NCBI GenBank assembly: GCA_021404985.1
Contig: QWHP01000233.1
Coordinates: 1-5,231 of the forward strand
Direction: 5' to 3'
DNA: 5,231 nucleotides
Source: Actinobacteria bacterium ATB1
Lineage (GTDB): Bacteria > Actinomycetota > Acidimicrobiia > UBA2766
Position 1 is the first letter of the stretch. Each line of letters begins with the position of its first letter. Position numbers and translations under genes: made by a program. This document shows positions 1 to 5,231 of the stretch, piece by piece. The notes under the pieces are model-generated. The model was not told the DNA's origin. It saw only the letters and a program-made list of their open reading frames with translations, and made no database searches.

Positions 1-745
1 CGACCTGCTTGCTGTAGGGCACCCAGCCGGCATCGACGATCGCGCGCGATGCTCCCGTCGCAGCCCCGAGCGCTTCGGCGAGCTGTTCCACGAGACCGAA
101 GGCGTCGGCACTCCCGAGACCGCGGCCGCCTGACACGACGATGTCGGCATCCTCGAGCTTGGGGCCTTCGAGTGCCTCCACGTGGCGCTCGAGCACCCGA
201 GTGGACCCTGCCACACCCACGTCGGGCGCGCTCACGGACTCGACCTCGGCGGCGCCGCCCCCCGCCGTCTCGGCAGCGAAGCTCTTCGGGCGCACGAGGA
301 CGATCTTCGGGCCGGCCTCGCCGAACCGCGTCTTCACGATCTTGGTTGCGCCGAAGATGGTGGTCTCGCAAGTCACGTTGCTCCCGTCGACCTCGATGTC
401 GAGGACGTTGGTGACGACGGGAACGTCGAGTCGCGCGCTCAGCCGGCCCGATACGTCGCGTCCGTCGTAACTGGTGGCGAAGAGCAGGATGTCCGGGTTG
501 GCGGAGGCGGCCTTCTCGGCCAGGGCCGCCGCGAGGACTGCGCCGGGGAGCTGCTCGCCTGCGTCGACGGCGTAGACCTTCCTCGCGCCGTATTCGCCCA
601 AGGTGGTGGCAGCCCCGGAGGCGTCCGCGGCTGCGACGAAGCACTCCACGGTCCCTCCGAAGCCCCGCGCCTTGGTCAGGAGCTCGAGTGTCGTGGTCGA
701 CACTCCCTCGCCTTCGGCTGTCTCTGCGTAAACCCAAGTCAGCAT
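1..745 (-). CDS. etfA: Electron transfer flavoprotein alpha subunit, 3' end cut by window edge
   Basis: Alpha subunit of the cytoplasmic heterodimeric electron transfer flavoprotein, which carries electrons from acyl-CoA and related dehydrogenases toward the quinone pool. Seen: 248 codons from the ATG at 745, beginning MLTWVYAE. An N-terminal nucleotide-binding-like domain covers about residues 1-190 (ILLFATSYDGRD at 86-97; TTIFGATKIVKTRFGE at 128-143). The FAD-binding domain then begins (IVVSGGRGLGS at 202-212; GASRAIVDAGWVPYSKQV at 231-248). SRAIVD carries the arginine conserved near the flavin. The frame runs off the window exactly where family members continue with GQTGK, so roughly 70-80 C-terminal residues are missing. 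This is an edge effect, not a broken gene. The start is supported by AAAGGA (complement of 752-757) six bases upstream. It follows etfB by 38 bases on the same strand, so the two form an operon. Identification is secure; the symbol fixB would be equivalent. Confidence 0.95.
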   Translation of the reverse strand, partial: MLTWVYAETAEGEGVSTTTLELLTKARGFGGTVECFVAAADASGAATTLGEYGARKVYAVDAGEQLPGAVLAAALAEKAASANPDILLFATSYDGRDVSGRLSARLDVPVVTNVLDIEVDGSNVTCETTIFGATKIVKTRFGEAGPKIVLVRPKSFAAETAGGGAAEVESVSAPDVGVAGSTRVLERHVEALEGPKLEDADIVVSGGRGLGSADAFGLVEQLAEALGAATGASRAIVDAGWVPYSKQV

Positions 746-766
746 GATGAGTCCTTTCGAATCGGT

Positions 767-781
767 GCTCCGAACCGGAGC
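767..781 (-). promoter_or_regulatory. Intercistronic hairpin between etfB and etfA
   Basis: A perfect 6+3+6 inverted repeat (GCTCCG at 767-772, AAC loop, CGGAGC at 776-781) begins two bases after the etfB stop codon and ends nine bases before the etfA ribosome-binding sequence. In the minus-strand mRNA it would form a GC-rich stem. No T-run follows it, so it is unlikely to be a simple terminator. mRNA stabilisation, a processing site or tuning of the EtfB:EtfA ratio is possible, but that is inference. In DNA this GC-rich, a six-base-pair stem could also arise by chance. Confidence 0.4.
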
Positions 782-783
782 CG

Positions 784-1545
784 TCAGATGACCTTCTTCT
801 CTTCGAGGAACTCGACGACTTTCAGGTAGGCTTCGCCGTCGTCTTCGATTTTCTCGCCGGCCTCGCGTGTCGGGGCATCCTCGACCGAGACGATGTTCTG
901 ACCCCACCCCTGCAGGTCGATCCCCAGGTCGGAGACCGCCAAGGTCTCGAGCGGCTTCTTCTTGGCGGCCATGATGCCCTTGAACGACGGGTAACGCGGC
1001 TCGACCACTCCGGCAGTCACGGTCACCACGGCAGGGACGTCGGCCTCGACGACGTCGTAGCCTGCCTCGGTCTGGCGGTCGACGTGGACCTTGCCCCCCT
1101 CGACCCGGATGCTCTTTGCGAACGTGACGGAGGGGAGCCCGAGGAGCTCGGCCACCTGGGCCGGCACGGTGCCGGTGTAGCCGTCGGTCGATTCCGTTGC
1201 GGCGATGACGAGTGTGTAGTCGCCTGCCCGCCTGACCGCCTCGGCGAGCACCTTCGCAGTCGAGAGTGCGTCGGCCCCGTGCAGCGAGTCGTCGACGACG
1301 TGGATAGCCTTGTCGGCGCCCATGGCCAGCGCCGTGCGGATACCCGACGGTTCGCCTGGAGACATGGATATGAGGGTGACCTCTCCTTCTCCGGCATTGT
1401 CTCTCAACTGAAGGGCGATCTCCACTCCGTAGCTGTCGGACTCGTCGAGGATCAGCTTGCCTTCACGCTTGAGAGTGTTGTCGTCATTCAGCTCCTGGGG
1501 ACCCGCTGGATCCGGGATCTGCTTCACGCATACGACGATGTTCAC
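784..1545 (-). CDS. etfB: Electron transfer flavoprotein beta subunit
   Basis: Beta subunit of the electron transfer flavoprotein; in canonical ETFs it holds AMP and contributes the loop that docks on partner dehydrogenases. Seen: 253 residues, normal for the family. It opens MNIVVCVKQIPDP, with ALAMGADKAIHV at 72-83 and the nucleotide-pocket segment ATESTDGYTGTVPAQVAELL at 116-135. The family hallmark EPRYPSFKGIMAAKKKP spans 182-198, and the C-terminal tail contains AGEKIEDDGEAYLKVVEFL (229-247). This tail and the PSFKGIMAAKKK segment resemble the actinobacterial (mycobacterial FixA-like) form as I recall it. The start codon is GTG (complement of 1543-1545), with GGAG (complement of 1552-1555) six bases upstream; the KQIPDP start is standard, so no longer form is needed. 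It is the first gene of the etfB-etfA pair and is divergent from the ABC1 kinase gene. Nothing visible argues for the electron-bifurcating subclass, but the missing EtfA C-terminus prevents a firm call. Confidence 0.96.
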   Translation of the reverse strand: MNIVVCVKQIPDPAGPQELNDDNTLKREGKLILDESDSYGVEIALQLRDNAGEGEVTLISMSPGEPSGIRTALAMGADKAIHVVDDSLHGADALSTAKVLAEAVRRAGDYTLVIAATESTDGYTGTVPAQVAELLGLPSVTFAKSIRVEGGKVHVDRQTEAGYDVVEADVPAVVTVTAGVVEPRYPSFKGIMAAKKKPLETLAVSDLGIDLQGWGQNIVSVEDAPTREAGEKIEDDGEAYLKVVEFLEEKKVI

Positions 1546-1669
1546 GGCACACTCCGGTGGTGGCTAGGGCGGCCCGCGTGTCGTGCCGGCCGCCTGGGGA
1601 GTCTCGGTCTTCGGCTCGGCCCGAATGGACGACGGGGGAGTCCCGCGGGTCGAAACCGAGTCCGACGGG

Positions 1670-1699
1670 AGCATAAGGACTTCGTGAAAACGCGCGCAA
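1670..1699 (-). promoter_or_regulatory. Weak candidate promoter for etfBA
   Basis: Read on the minus strand, TTGCGC (complement of 1694-1699) and TATGCT (complement of 1670-1675) are separated by 18 bases. They match the sigma-70 consensus at three of six and four of six positions. The site would leave a leader of about 115-120 bases before the etfB GTG. The -35 half lies inside the inverted repeat 1689-1720. The match is weak and this GC-rich region offers few alternatives, so it is only a candidate. Confidence 0.22.
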
Positions 1700-1720
1700 G
1701 CTGAGAAAGAAGGGCGCGTT
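1689..1720. repeat. Seven-base inverted repeat in the divergent region
   Basis: AACGCGC (1689-1695) and GCGCGTT (1714-1720) are perfect inverted copies separated by 18 bases, with centres about 25 bases apart. The arms lie in the middle of the divergent region, and the left arm overlaps the candidate etf -35. That placement would suit a dimeric regulator or a long-loop RNA hairpin. Only one copy is present and the arms are GC-rich, so chance is a real alternative. Confidence 0.3.
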
Positions 1721-1841
1721 GAATGTGTCTCCCGGGTGGCCTGCGGATACTCTTCGTGGTCGAGCATGACGTCGGGCTGAGGTGTCCGCCAGCCGGTCGG
1801 GGAGCGGTTCAGGGCCATGTCGGGGCCCAAGCGGTCACACG

Positions 1842-1847
1842 AGGAGG
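1842..1847 (+). promoter_or_regulatory. Ribosome-binding site that fixes the ABC1 kinase start
   Basis: AGGAGG at 1842-1847 lies five bases before the ATG at 1853 and is a full Shine-Dalgarno match. The in-frame ATG at 1817 has only a purine stretch about twelve bases upstream. The twelve extra residues it would add (MSGPKRSHEEGA) do not look like part of the fold, so 1853 is the better start. Confidence 0.8.
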
Positions 1848-1852
1848 GTGCC

Positions 1853-3259
1853 ATGACGACGCAGCCGAGGGGGCCCTACGCGGACGGAGTTGTTTCCGAG
1901 AGCCGCCTCCACGTACCCGAGTGCGACCTGCGCAGGTTCGGCCTGCCCGAGCTGTTCAGGATGGTCCACATATGGTGGACATTCACCTCCATACTCGTAA
2001 CCGAGTTGACGCGCCGCCTGCTCCGGATCGAGCGCGGCCGCTCTTGGGGCCAGACGTTCGCCCACGCGATTCGCCTCTCGTTCGTGACCCTCGGGCCGAC
2101 GTTCGTGAAGCTGGGACAGCTCGTCGCCTCGTCCCCGGGCCTGTTCCCACAAGTCCTGGCCGACGAGCTGAAGTCTCTTTTCGATGACGTGCCTCCTTTC
2201 GACTTCGACCTCGTGAAGGAGACCATCGAGGACGACCTCGGCCACCCCTTGGAGGACATGTTCGTCTCGATCGATGCCATGCCGCTCGCTTCGGCGTCGA
2301 TCTCGCAGGTCCACGCGTGCACCCTCCACGACGGCCGGGATGCCGTGATCAAGGTGCAACGTCCCAGCCTGATCAGGGACATAGATCGCGATCTGCGGAT
2401 CCAGTACCGCATCGCCCGCCTCATCGACAGGACGAAGCGGGGACGGCTCATGAACCCGGTGGGAGTCGTGAACGACTTCAACAAGACGGTGCACGAGGAG
2501 CTCAACTTCCTGTTGGAGGCGACGCGCCAGGCGAGCTTCCGCGAGCACATCGGGTACTTCGGCGACAACAAGTGGATCACGGCGCCAGAGGTCTACTGGG
2601 ATGCCTGCGGGCCGCGGACTCTCTGCATGGAGCGCATGTACGGCGTGCCCTTCGATACCTTCCACGCGTTCGAGGAACGCGCCGTAGACGCGGAACTCCT
2701 ACTGCGCCGCGGAGTGAAGGTCTGGTTCGAGGCGGCGTACGTCCACGGGCTCTTCCACGGCGACGTCCACGCCGGGAACATCTGGCTCCTGGACGACGGG
2801 CGCGGTGCGTACCTCGATTTCGGCCTCATGGGGAGCCTCGCTCCCGAATACCGGCAGGCGAACCTCGCGGCGCTCGAGACGTCCATGATCGACGGTGACT
2901 ACCGGCGGGTGGTCACGGCGTTCCAGCGAGTAGGGCTCCTGCCCGAGGGTCTCGGCGACCTGGAGCAGGTGGCCGAGATGGTCAAGTCCATGGTGGAGCC
3001 GATGCTCGACAACAGGATCTCCGAGGTGAACCTCGGTGAGCTCCTCGAGAACCAGCTCGCGCTCGCGGAGCAGTTCGGAACACGGGCCGACGAGAACATG
3101 GTCCTCGTGACGAAGCAGCTCATGTACTTCGAGCGTTACGTCAAGGCGCTCGCACCCGACTGGCAGATGGCGAGGGATCTATTCCTGGTCAAGAACATCT
3201 TCCCGGAACAAGTCGGTCGCAAAGCCACCGACGAAGGCATCTGTCTTCCCGAGGACTGA
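1853..3259 (+). CDS. ABC1/UbiB (ADCK)-family atypical protein kinase-like protein
   Basis: Member of the ABC1/UbiB/ADCK family, protein-kinase-like ATP-binding proteins that in other bacteria and mitochondria support ubiquinone synthesis or lipid handling. Seen in the 468-residue form: the family KxGQ motif (FVKLGQL, 84-90), the loop ASASISQVHA (146-155), and the ATP-binding lysine in VIKVQRP (K167). The family EL-x-F-x-x-EA element is ELNFLLEA at 216-223, the catalytic-loop equivalent is HGDVHAGN (302-309), and the metal-binding DFG is at 322-324. All key residues are intact, so it should bind ATP and metal. Many UbiB homologues end in two hydrophobic helices; this one ends in a charged tail (EQVGRKATDEGICLPED) with no membrane span, so it is probably soluble or peripheral. 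Actinobacteria typically use menaquinone, so the ubiquinone role cannot be assumed. It stands alone on its strand, divergent from etfBA and convergent with the pyrE cluster. The start choice rests on the site at 1842-1847. Confidence 0.9.
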   Translation: MTTQPRGPYADGVVSESRLHVPECDLRRFGLPELFRMVHIWWTFTSILVTELTRRLLRIERGRSWGQTFAHAIRLSFVTLGPTFVKLGQLVASSPGLFPQVLADELKSLFDDVPPFDFDLVKETIEDDLGHPLEDMFVSIDAMPLASASISQVHACTLHDGRDAVIKVQRPSLIRDIDRDLRIQYRIARLIDRTKRGRLMNPVGVVNDFNKTVHEELNFLLEATRQASFREHIGYFGDNKWITAPEVYWDACGPRTLCMERMYGVPFDTFHAFEERAVDAELLLRRGVKVWFEAAYVHGLFHGDVHAGNIWLLDDGRGAYLDFGLMGSLAPEYRQANLAALETSMIDGDYRRVVTAFQRVGLLPEGLGDLEQVAEMVKSMVEPMLDNRISEVNLGELLENQLALAEQFGTRADENMVLVTKQLMYFERYVKALAPDWQMARDLFLVKNIFPEQVGRKATDEGICLPED

Positions 3260-3269
3260 GTTCGCTCAG
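3256..3269 (+). terminator. Small TTCG-loop hairpin at the kinase stop codon
   Basis: CTGAG (3256-3260), TTCG loop, CTCAG (3265-3269) form a perfect 5-bp stem that includes the kinase TGA (3257-3259) and sits in the 26-base gap between convergent genes. TTCG loops are common in stable hairpins, though the closing pair here is G-C rather than the especially stable C-G. There is no T-run on either side. It may help end or protect the transcripts, but as a terminator it is weak. Confidence 0.28.
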
Positions 3270-3280
3270 CCTGCTCAGCC
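3264..3280. repeat. Tandem 8-base direct repeat in the convergent gap
   Basis: GCTCAGCC occurs at 3264-3271 and again at 3273-3280, separated by a single T. The first copy shares its CTCAG with the TTCG-loop hairpin, so the second copy could pair with CTGAG (3256-3260) instead and give an alternative longer-loop stem. A slippage duplication is the simplest explanation. Confidence 0.5.
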
Positions 3281-3285
3281 GCGCG

Positions 3286-4233
3286 TCAGGGCGCGTCCAG
3301 GAGGCTTCCCTCCGTGGGGAGCTCCATCTCTGCGCAAACGGAGACGAAGATCCTTGCTGCGCTCAGGGGCGCTGCGACGCCGATCGCTCTCGACGCCAGC
3401 GCCGGTCGCGTGCGGGACACGTTCGCCGGAAGCCGTCTCGGGTCGGGGACGTCAACCTCTTGGTCCCAGAGGATCTGGACCCATCGCCCGCGGGCCCCGG
3501 CTCTCAGGTCGAGCACGGTGTCCGCGGGGCTGCCTCTCGCGGCAGTCACGTCGACGATGCGCGGAAGGGGAACGGCGATCGGGTCCGACAGGAGGTACGG
3601 GTCGACGATCGCCATTGCGCGCGGCGCGAAGACCAGACAGCGCTTCCCGAGCATGTGGAGCTGCCTCGACGTGAACCAGGCCGCGGGGACGAGAACGACT
3701 GTGACGGCGGCCGCGCTCCAACGCAGCGCCGGGGACTCGGCAGTCAGCGCGAGCACGAGCGCGCAGAGGCTGGCTGAGGGCACGAGGCATGCCACCGCGA
3801 TGCCAGGGGCAGCCTCGAGCGGGGCGCGGAACGCGAAGCGACGCTCTCCCGGATAGGAGGCGCCGTCGACCATGCGGTCACCTACGGAAACGGCGAGGCA
3901 GAGGCCGAACGTGTAGGCGCCGGCGGCGGCCGCCCCGGCCCGCACGGGGGCCGGGGCGGAGCCGAAGGCGAGGATCGCCAGACCTCCTTCGAGGAGGAGC
4001 AGCCCGCCGAGGCGGAGCGTCACCAGGTGGACGGGTCTCGGGATGACCCACGCCACGACACCGGCGAGCCAGAGGATGCCGAGGAGTACCTCGCACACGG
4101 TGACGAGCGCCCGTGGCCAGCTGTCGCTCCCTTCCAGGCCTGGGCCGAACGTGAACGGGAGCGCGACCCACGCGATCGCGGCGAGAACCCACACGGGACT
4201 CGGCCGGATCGCGACCGTGTCGGCGGTCCTCAC
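3286..4233 (-). CDS. Six-helix membrane protein with cytoplasmic C-terminal domain, function unknown
   Basis: I do not recognise this 315-residue protein. Hydrophobic segments lie at about residues 13-30, 43-64, 70-91, 98-117, 143-164 and 172-188. Basic residues cluster in the loops after helices 2 and 4 (RPVH near 66-69; ERRFAFR at 130-136) and after helix 6, so both ends are predicted cytoplasmic. The last 125 or so residues form a soluble tail. Within it, LVFAPRAMAIVDPYLLSDPIAVPLPRIVDV (200-229) followed by TVLDLRAG and WVQILW has the short beta-strand rhythm of bacterial PH-like domains; this is a guess from pattern, not a match. The frame stays open upstream to an ATG at 4329, deep inside pyrE. 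I chose the GTG at 4233 because it overlaps the pyrE stop as GTGA, has GGAG (complement of 4241-4244) seven bases upstream, and starts just before helix 1. It is probably co-transcribed and translationally coupled with pyrE. It ends 26 bases from the convergent kinase gene. Confidence 0.8.
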   Translation of the reverse strand: MRTADTVAIRPSPVWVLAAIAWVALPFTFGPGLEGSDSWPRALVTVCEVLLGILWLAGVVAWVIPRPVHLVTLRLGGLLLLEGGLAILAFGSAPAPVRAGAAAAGAYTFGLCLAVSVGDRMVDGASYPGERRFAFRAPLEAAPGIAVACLVPSASLCALVLALTAESPALRWSAAAVTVVLVPAAWFTSRQLHMLGKRCLVFAPRAMAIVDPYLLSDPIAVPLPRIVDVTAARGSPADTVLDLRAGARGRWVQILWDQEVDVPDPRRLPANVSRTRPALASRAIGVAAPLSAARIFVSVCAEMELPTEGSLLDAP

Positions 4234-4889
4234 TTGCGTGCTCCGGGGCTCTCTCCCCGAGATCCCGATGAGGCACCACCCTTGCCGAGGCGCGTATTGA
4301 CCGGGACGCCGGCACGGCACAGCGGGCATTCCTCCGCCGCATAGGTCACGAGCTCAATCTTCGCGAGGGGCAGGTAGACGTCGACATCCAGGGAAGTTGC
4401 CTCCGACCCGCCCCGATCGACGAGGGCTGTGGCAGCGACGACGCGTCCACCCGCCTCTCGTACGGCCTCGATCGTCCGCCGGATCGAGAGCCCGGTGTTC
4501 ACGATGTCCTCCACGACGACCACGTCCCGGTCCCGGACGAGGTCGTCGTACCCCCGTCTGAGGACCAGCCCGTCTCCGTCCTCGGTCTTCTCGGCGTAGA
4601 CGGACAGCACCCTCCTTCCCGACAGCTCGGACAGCCGGTGCGCGGTCCACTGCGAGAGGATGATCGCGCCGAGTGCCGGCCCGCAGACCACGTCCGGGTC
4701 GAGCCGGGCGACCGACTCGGCCATCAGATCGCAGATCTCCCGGACCACGCCGGTGTCCGGGTACAGGGCGTCCTTGTTGACGTAGGCCGGCCCGTGACGT
4801 CCCGACGTGTAGACGAAGTGGTCGTCGGCGATCAGGGCGCCACAGTCGGCGAGGATCTCGCGCACGCGCCTCTCGGGGTCACGGGGCAT
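4230..4889 (-). CDS. pyrE: Orotate phosphoribosyltransferase
   Basis: Joins orotate and PRPP to make OMP and pyrophosphate, the fifth step of pyrimidine synthesis, in the cytoplasm as a dimer. Seen in 219 residues: FVYTSGRHGPAYVNKD (25-40), the N-terminal OPRT signature; GPALGAIILSQ (70-80); the flexible-loop region YAEKTEDG (98-105) before LRRGYD; and the PRPP-binding motif VVVVEDIVNTGLS (123-135). The motif has NTG where TTG is more usual. After LAKIELVTY the chain continues with ECPLCRAGVPVNTR (187-200), a CPLC ending found in some OPRTs, and then a low-complexity Gly/Ser/Arg tail of about 18 residues. The protein is longer than compact OPRTs because of that tail. The ATG at 4889 is preferred over the open-frame ATG at 4955, which would run into the upstream gene and add unrelated residues. 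There is no Shine-Dalgarno sequence before 4889, but a -10 element fits leaderless expression. The stop overlaps the next gene by four bases. A related phosphoribosyltransferase with another substrate is a minor alternative. Confidence 0.87.
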   Translation of the reverse strand: MPRDPERRVREILADCGALIADDHFVYTSGRHGPAYVNKDALYPDTGVVREICDLMAESVARLDPDVVCGPALGAIILSQWTAHRLSELSGRRVLSVYAEKTEDGDGLVLRRGYDDLVRDRDVVVVEDIVNTGLSIRRTIEAVREAGGRVVAATALVDRGGSEATSLDVDVYLPLAKIELVTYAAEECPLCRAGVPVNTRLGKGGASSGSRGESPGARK

Positions 4890-4895
4890 GGCGAG

Positions 4896-4901
4896 ATGAT
4901 A
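4896..4901 (-). promoter_or_regulatory. -10 element placed for leaderless pyrE transcription
   Basis: On the minus strand TATCAT (complement of 4896-4901) matches the -10 consensus TATAAT at five of six positions. It is followed by exactly six bases and then the pyrE ATG. With the usual spacing, transcription would begin at the A of that ATG, giving a leaderless mRNA, which fits the absence of a ribosome-binding sequence there. No good -35 is visible, as is common for leaderless actinobacterial genes. It lies in the 31-base gap after the SnoaL-like gene, so pyrE may also be read from upstream. Confidence 0.5.
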
Positions 4902-4920
4902 TTTCGGGCGTGCGCCTCGC

Positions 4921-5231
4921 TCAGAAACGGCTCCTGTACGAGCGTTCCCTCTCACCGTCGTGCTCGAAGATCGTCTCCTCGAAGATGCGCGAGTAGCCGG
5001 TGGTGGCGATCCGCCAGCGACCGTCTTCCCGCCGATAGGTGTCCTCGTAAACAGCCGTCCCGTGGAGTCGCCACGACCCGTCGGAGGTCATCACCAGATC
5101 CTCCAGATACCAGCGACCCTCGGCAGTGTCCCCGGATGTGAGACGGATCTCGGGATGATGTCCGTTGTGCATGGAGATCAGGTCTGGGGAACCGAGAGCC
5201 TGGCGGAGGAACGCGACGAGCTCGTCGATGA
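4921..5231 (-). CDS. SnoaL/NTF2-like domain protein, 5' end cut by window edge
   Basis: The last 102 residues of a small protein of the NTF2-like superfamily, closest by eye to the SnoaL-type group: cone-shaped alpha+beta folds that serve as isomerases, dehydratases or ligand-binding proteins. Seen, reading into the window: IDELVAFLRQAL helix, then SMHNGHHPEIRLTSGDTAEG, WYLEDLVM, WRLHGTAVYEDTYRREDGRW and RIATTGYSRIFEE. This is the usual run of a helix followed by long antiparallel strands, with the typical W-R-I-x-x-x-x-Y-x-R ending. A His-rich turn (HNGHH) sits where this group often has a His lining the cavity. The internal ATG at 5172 is not the start, because the frame continues open to the edge with family-like sequence. 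Perhaps 30-60 N-terminal residues are missing. It lies 31 bases upstream of pyrE on the same strand. Its substrate cannot be read from sequence. Confidence 0.78.
   Translation of the reverse strand, partial: IDELVAFLRQALGSPDLISMHNGHHPEIRLTSGDTAEGRWYLEDLVMTSDGSWRLHGTAVYEDTYRREDGRWRIATTGYSRIFEETIFEHDGERERSYRSRF

Larger units (their letters stand above)
1546..1852. other. Divergent intergenic region between etfB and ABC1 kinase gene
   Basis: This 307-base gap lies between two divergently read genes and should hold promoters for both. Open frames crossing it on either strand show arginine/proline/serine-rich composition and no recognisable family, so I treat it as non-coding. Visible contents are a weak etf-directed promoter candidate (1670-1699, minus strand), a 7-base inverted repeat (1689-1695 with 1714-1720), an 8-base palindrome CCCGCGGG (1642-1649) and the kinase ribosome-binding site (1842-1847). 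I found no convincing paired -35/-10 for the plus-strand kinase gene; a lone TACTCT at 1748-1753 fits only the loose TANNNT pattern. Confidence 0.6.

Noticed and set aside
1..745. etfA as a truncated pseudogene
   Set aside because: The frame is open to the first base with conserved residues up to the edge, so the truncation belongs to the window and not to the gene.
182..829. Plus-strand open frame of 215 residues opposite etfA and the end of etfB
   Set aside because: It is antisense to a clear EtfA coding region, crosses the etfB-etfA gap and encodes a Gly-rich sequence without domain features.
1719..1753. Promoter for the ABC1 kinase gene from TTGAAT (1719) and TACTCT (1748)
   Set aside because: The spacer is 23 bases, well outside the workable range, and the -10 match is poor.
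1564..1854. Minus-strand open frame (96 residues) filling the divergent intergenic region
   Set aside because: It has no family resemblance, its composition is typical of non-coding GC-rich DNA, and it would occupy the only space available for two promoters.
1835..2665. Long minus-strand open frames (276 and 234 residues) opposite the ABC1 kinase gene
   Set aside because: They lie wholly or almost wholly antisense to a kinase gene with intact motifs, have no recognisable family and show the Arg/Ser- or Val/Glu/His-skewed composition of shadow frames in high-GC DNA.
4330..4955. Upstream ATG starts extending the membrane protein to 4329 and pyrE to 4955
   Set aside because: Both extensions add residues unlike the family or topology and overlap the neighbouring gene. 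The GTG at 4233 has a ribosome-binding site, and the ATG at 4889 has a well-placed -10.
1..5231. CRISPR arrays, tRNA genes, insertion sequences or phage/defence islands
   Set aside because: There are no regularly spaced repeats, no cloverleaf with a recognisable TTCGA arm, no transposase or integrase-like protein and no terminal inverted repeats. Base composition and codon use look uniform across the genes.

Overview
The window is a GC-rich, gene-dense stretch of a bacterial chromosome. High GC, heavy use of C or G in third codon positions, GTG starts, an apparently leaderless gene and an EtfB that reads like the actinobacterial form all suggest an actinobacterium. A less-studied lineage such as the Acidimicrobiia is possible, but that placement is inference and no rRNA or marker gene is present to test it. 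I see no mobile element, CRISPR array, tRNA or rRNA.

Layout. Positions 1-1545 (minus strand) hold an etfB-etfA operon for the electron transfer flavoprotein, with etfA cut off by the left edge. A 307-base divergent region (1546-1852) separates it from a plus-strand ABC1/UbiB-type atypical kinase gene (1853-3259). That gene converges, across only 26 bases, on a second minus-strand cluster read from right to left. The cluster begins with the 3' part of a SnoaL/NTF2-like gene (right edge to 4921). Next is pyrE, orotate phosphoribosyltransferase (4889-4230), and then an unrecognised six-helix membrane protein (4233-3286) whose GTG start overlaps the pyrE stop codon by four bases.

How the genes fit together. 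EtfAB collects electrons from flavin dehydrogenases such as acyl-CoA dehydrogenases and passes them toward the quinone pool. The divergent ABC1 kinase belongs to a family tied to quinone and lipid biology, so a shared respiratory theme is possible but not shown. PyrE makes OMP in pyrimidine synthesis. The membrane protein behind it is probably co-translated with pyrE, although no functional link is evident.

Nothing here amounts to a clearly new system. The points most worth a second look are the membrane protein coupled to pyrE, the leaderless-type promoter placement at pyrE, the CPLC tail of PyrE, the soluble-looking ABC1 kinase beside etfBA, and the hairpin between etfB and etfA.
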